From contig NZ_CP150145.1 in NCBI RefSeq assembly GCF_037963835.1, positions 3,968,001 through 4,032,000 of the forward strand: a stretch of 64,000 bases of DNA. The letters run 5' to 3'. This DNA comes from Paenibacillus sp. FSL H8-0332. Lineage in GTDB: Bacteria; Bacillota; Bacilli; Paenibacillales; Paenibacillaceae. Under the pieces are notes generated by a model. That model saw nothing but the letters and a program-made list of their open reading frames with translations, did no database searches and was not told the DNA's origin. The position numbers and the translations under genes are program-made. Positions 62,916 to 64,000 of this stretch are shown one piece after another (positions within the stretch are counted from its first letter, which is position 1; each line of letters opens with the position of its first letter).

Positions 62916-64000
62916 TCAAGCTTCCTCCTCCGCCATTACCTGCCTGTCCAGATTACGGTATTGGACTGCTTCCGCAAGATGTGCAGCGCCGATCTCTTCC
63001 ATACCTTCCAGATCGGCAATGGTGCGGGCCAGCTTAATAATCCGGTCATGTGCCCGCATGCTGAGCCCGAGACTCTCCAGAATACTGTTCAAAAGTATGT
63101 CCTCTTCCGGCCGCAGCGCAGCATAACGGCGCAGTGCAGCGCCGGACAGCTCACTGTTCCAGGAGATTGGCAGACGGCTATACCGATCCGCCTGAACAGC
63201 CTGAGCCCGCAGAACCTCAGCGCGCATCTGTGCCGTCGAGACCGGAGGCACATTCCTGTCCCCTTCCCTCGGACGCGGAACATCAACCTGCATATCCATC
63301 CGGTCCAGCAGCGGACCCGAGATTTTGCCCCGGTACTGGGCGATTTTAGCCGGACTACAGCTGCACCGCTGGTGCGTATTGCCATTTCCGAGAAATCCGC
63401 ACATGCAGGGATTCATGGAGCAAGCGAGCAGGAACTGGGCAGGGAAGGTGAAGGATGCCCGGGCCCGGCTGATCGTCACAAGCCCATCCTCCAGCGGCTG
63501 GCGGAGCACTTCAAGCACGGTGCGGGAGAACTCAGGCAGCTCGTCCAGGAAGAGAATGCCACGGTGCGCAAGGCTAACTTCTCCAGGCTTCGGAATTCCT
63601 CCCCCGCCGATCAATCCGGCTGCCGAGATGGTATGATGCGGTGAACGAAACGGGCGGTCGCGCAGCAAGCCGCTTCCGCTGTCCCTAAGCTTTCCGGCAG
63701 CACTGAATATCTTCATCACCTCTAGCGATTCATGATCGGTAAGATCAGGAAGAATTCCGGGTAACCGCTTAATCAGCATGGTCTTCCCCGTGCCTGGAGG
63801 GCCGATCAGAATAATATTATGCATCCCCGCAGCCGCAATCGTAAGCGCCCGCTTCACATGATTCTGGCCGATAACATCGCTGTAATCTTCATTCATCAGC
63901 TGCTTCACCCCAAGCGGGGCAGGAATATTCTCCGCTGGCTCAGAATGATATCGCAAGTGCTCCAGCGACAGCGCCAGAACAGGCGGACGCTTCCTGGAGG
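62916..64000 (-). CDS. comM: YifB/ComM family AAA+ ATPase, C-terminal part
   Basis: At least 361 codons of a YifB (ComM) Mg-chelatase-like ATPase; the frame is open to the right edge, so the N-terminal Lon-like fold is outside the window. DYSDVIGQNHVKRALTIAAAGMHNIILIGPPGTGKTML carries Walker A, and GILFLDELPEFSRTVLEVLRQPLEDG Walker B. A C-terminal Mg_chelatase_C helical domain ends the protein. ComM is a branch-migration helicase in Gram-negative transformation. Its role in Firmicutes is less clear, although dprA is nearby here. Confidence 0.93.
   Translation of the reverse strand, partial: SRKRPPVLALSLEHLRYHSEPAENIPAPLGVKQLMNEDYSDVIGQNHVKRALTIAAAGMHNIILIGPPGTGKTMLIKRLPGILPDLTDHESLEVMKIFSAAGKLRDSGSGLLRDRPFRSPHHTISAAGLIGGGGIPKPGEVSLAHRGILFLDELPEFSRTVLEVLRQPLEDGLVTISRARASFTFPAQFLLACSMNPCMCGFLGNGNTHQRCSCSPAKIAQYRGKISGPLLDRMDMQVDVPRPREGDRNVPPVSTAQMRAEVLRAQAVQADRYSRLPISWNSELSGAALRRYAALRPEEDILLNSILESLGLSMRAHDRIIKLARTIADLEGMEEIGAAHLAEAVQYRNLDRQVMAEEEA

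Overview
The window is a 64-kb piece of a Gram-positive chromosome at roughly 50% G+C. It most resembles Paenibacillus or another Paenibacillaceae. Gene order is that of the Bacillus subtilis region from sucC through dprA, topA, trmFO, hslVU, the fla/che operon, rpsB, tsf, pyrH, frr, uppS, cdsA, dxr, rseP, proS, polC and the nusA-infB operon to truB. Proteins are Bacillales-like, but several departures from Bacillus point to Paenibacillus (inference). Every gene except ohr is on the minus strand, so transcription runs from high to low coordinates.

Layout in transcription order. (1) 64000-61670: the C-terminal part of a YifB/ComM ATPase, then the divergent ohr(+)/ohrR(-) peroxide pair. (2) 61245-52119: succinyl-CoA synthetase sucC-sucD, dprA, topA, trmFO and the HslVU protease. 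(3) 51742-23135: a nearly unbroken flagellar and chemotaxis operon of 32 genes from flgB to sigD. It covers rod, MS ring, switch, export ATPase, hook, export gate, FlhF/FlhG and CheB-A-W-C-D. (4) 23104-20108: four little-known genes between sigD and rpsB (FapA-like, a 102-aa protein, a SwrB-like coiled-coil protein, and an MltG-like stub). Bacillus has only swrB here. (5) 19946-12805: rpsB, tsf, pyrH, frr, uppS, cdsA, dxr and the site-2 protease rseP. (6) 12710-6763: proS of the archaeal/eukaryote-like class and replicative DNA polymerase polC. (7) 6560-1: rimP, nusA, rnpM, rplGA, infB, rbfA, nrnA and the start of truB.

The best regulatory signals are a consensus sigma-A promoter before rimP-nusA with a terminator-like hairpin in its leader, a sigma-A promoter and structured leader before rpsB, and intrinsic terminators after sucD, hslU, rpsB and tsf. 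The promoter-proximal region of flgB is AT-rich and palindromic. The codY gene that Bacillus carries there is absent, as are xerC/codV between trmFO and hslV and ylxP between infB and rbfA. Many genes start with TTG or GTG behind a strong Shine-Dalgarno sequence. No rRNA, tRNA, CRISPR array, prophage or insertion sequence was seen. No new defence or mobile system was found. The most under-described content is the sigD-rpsB cassette, the 137-aa membrane protein before sigD, and the RNA leaders.
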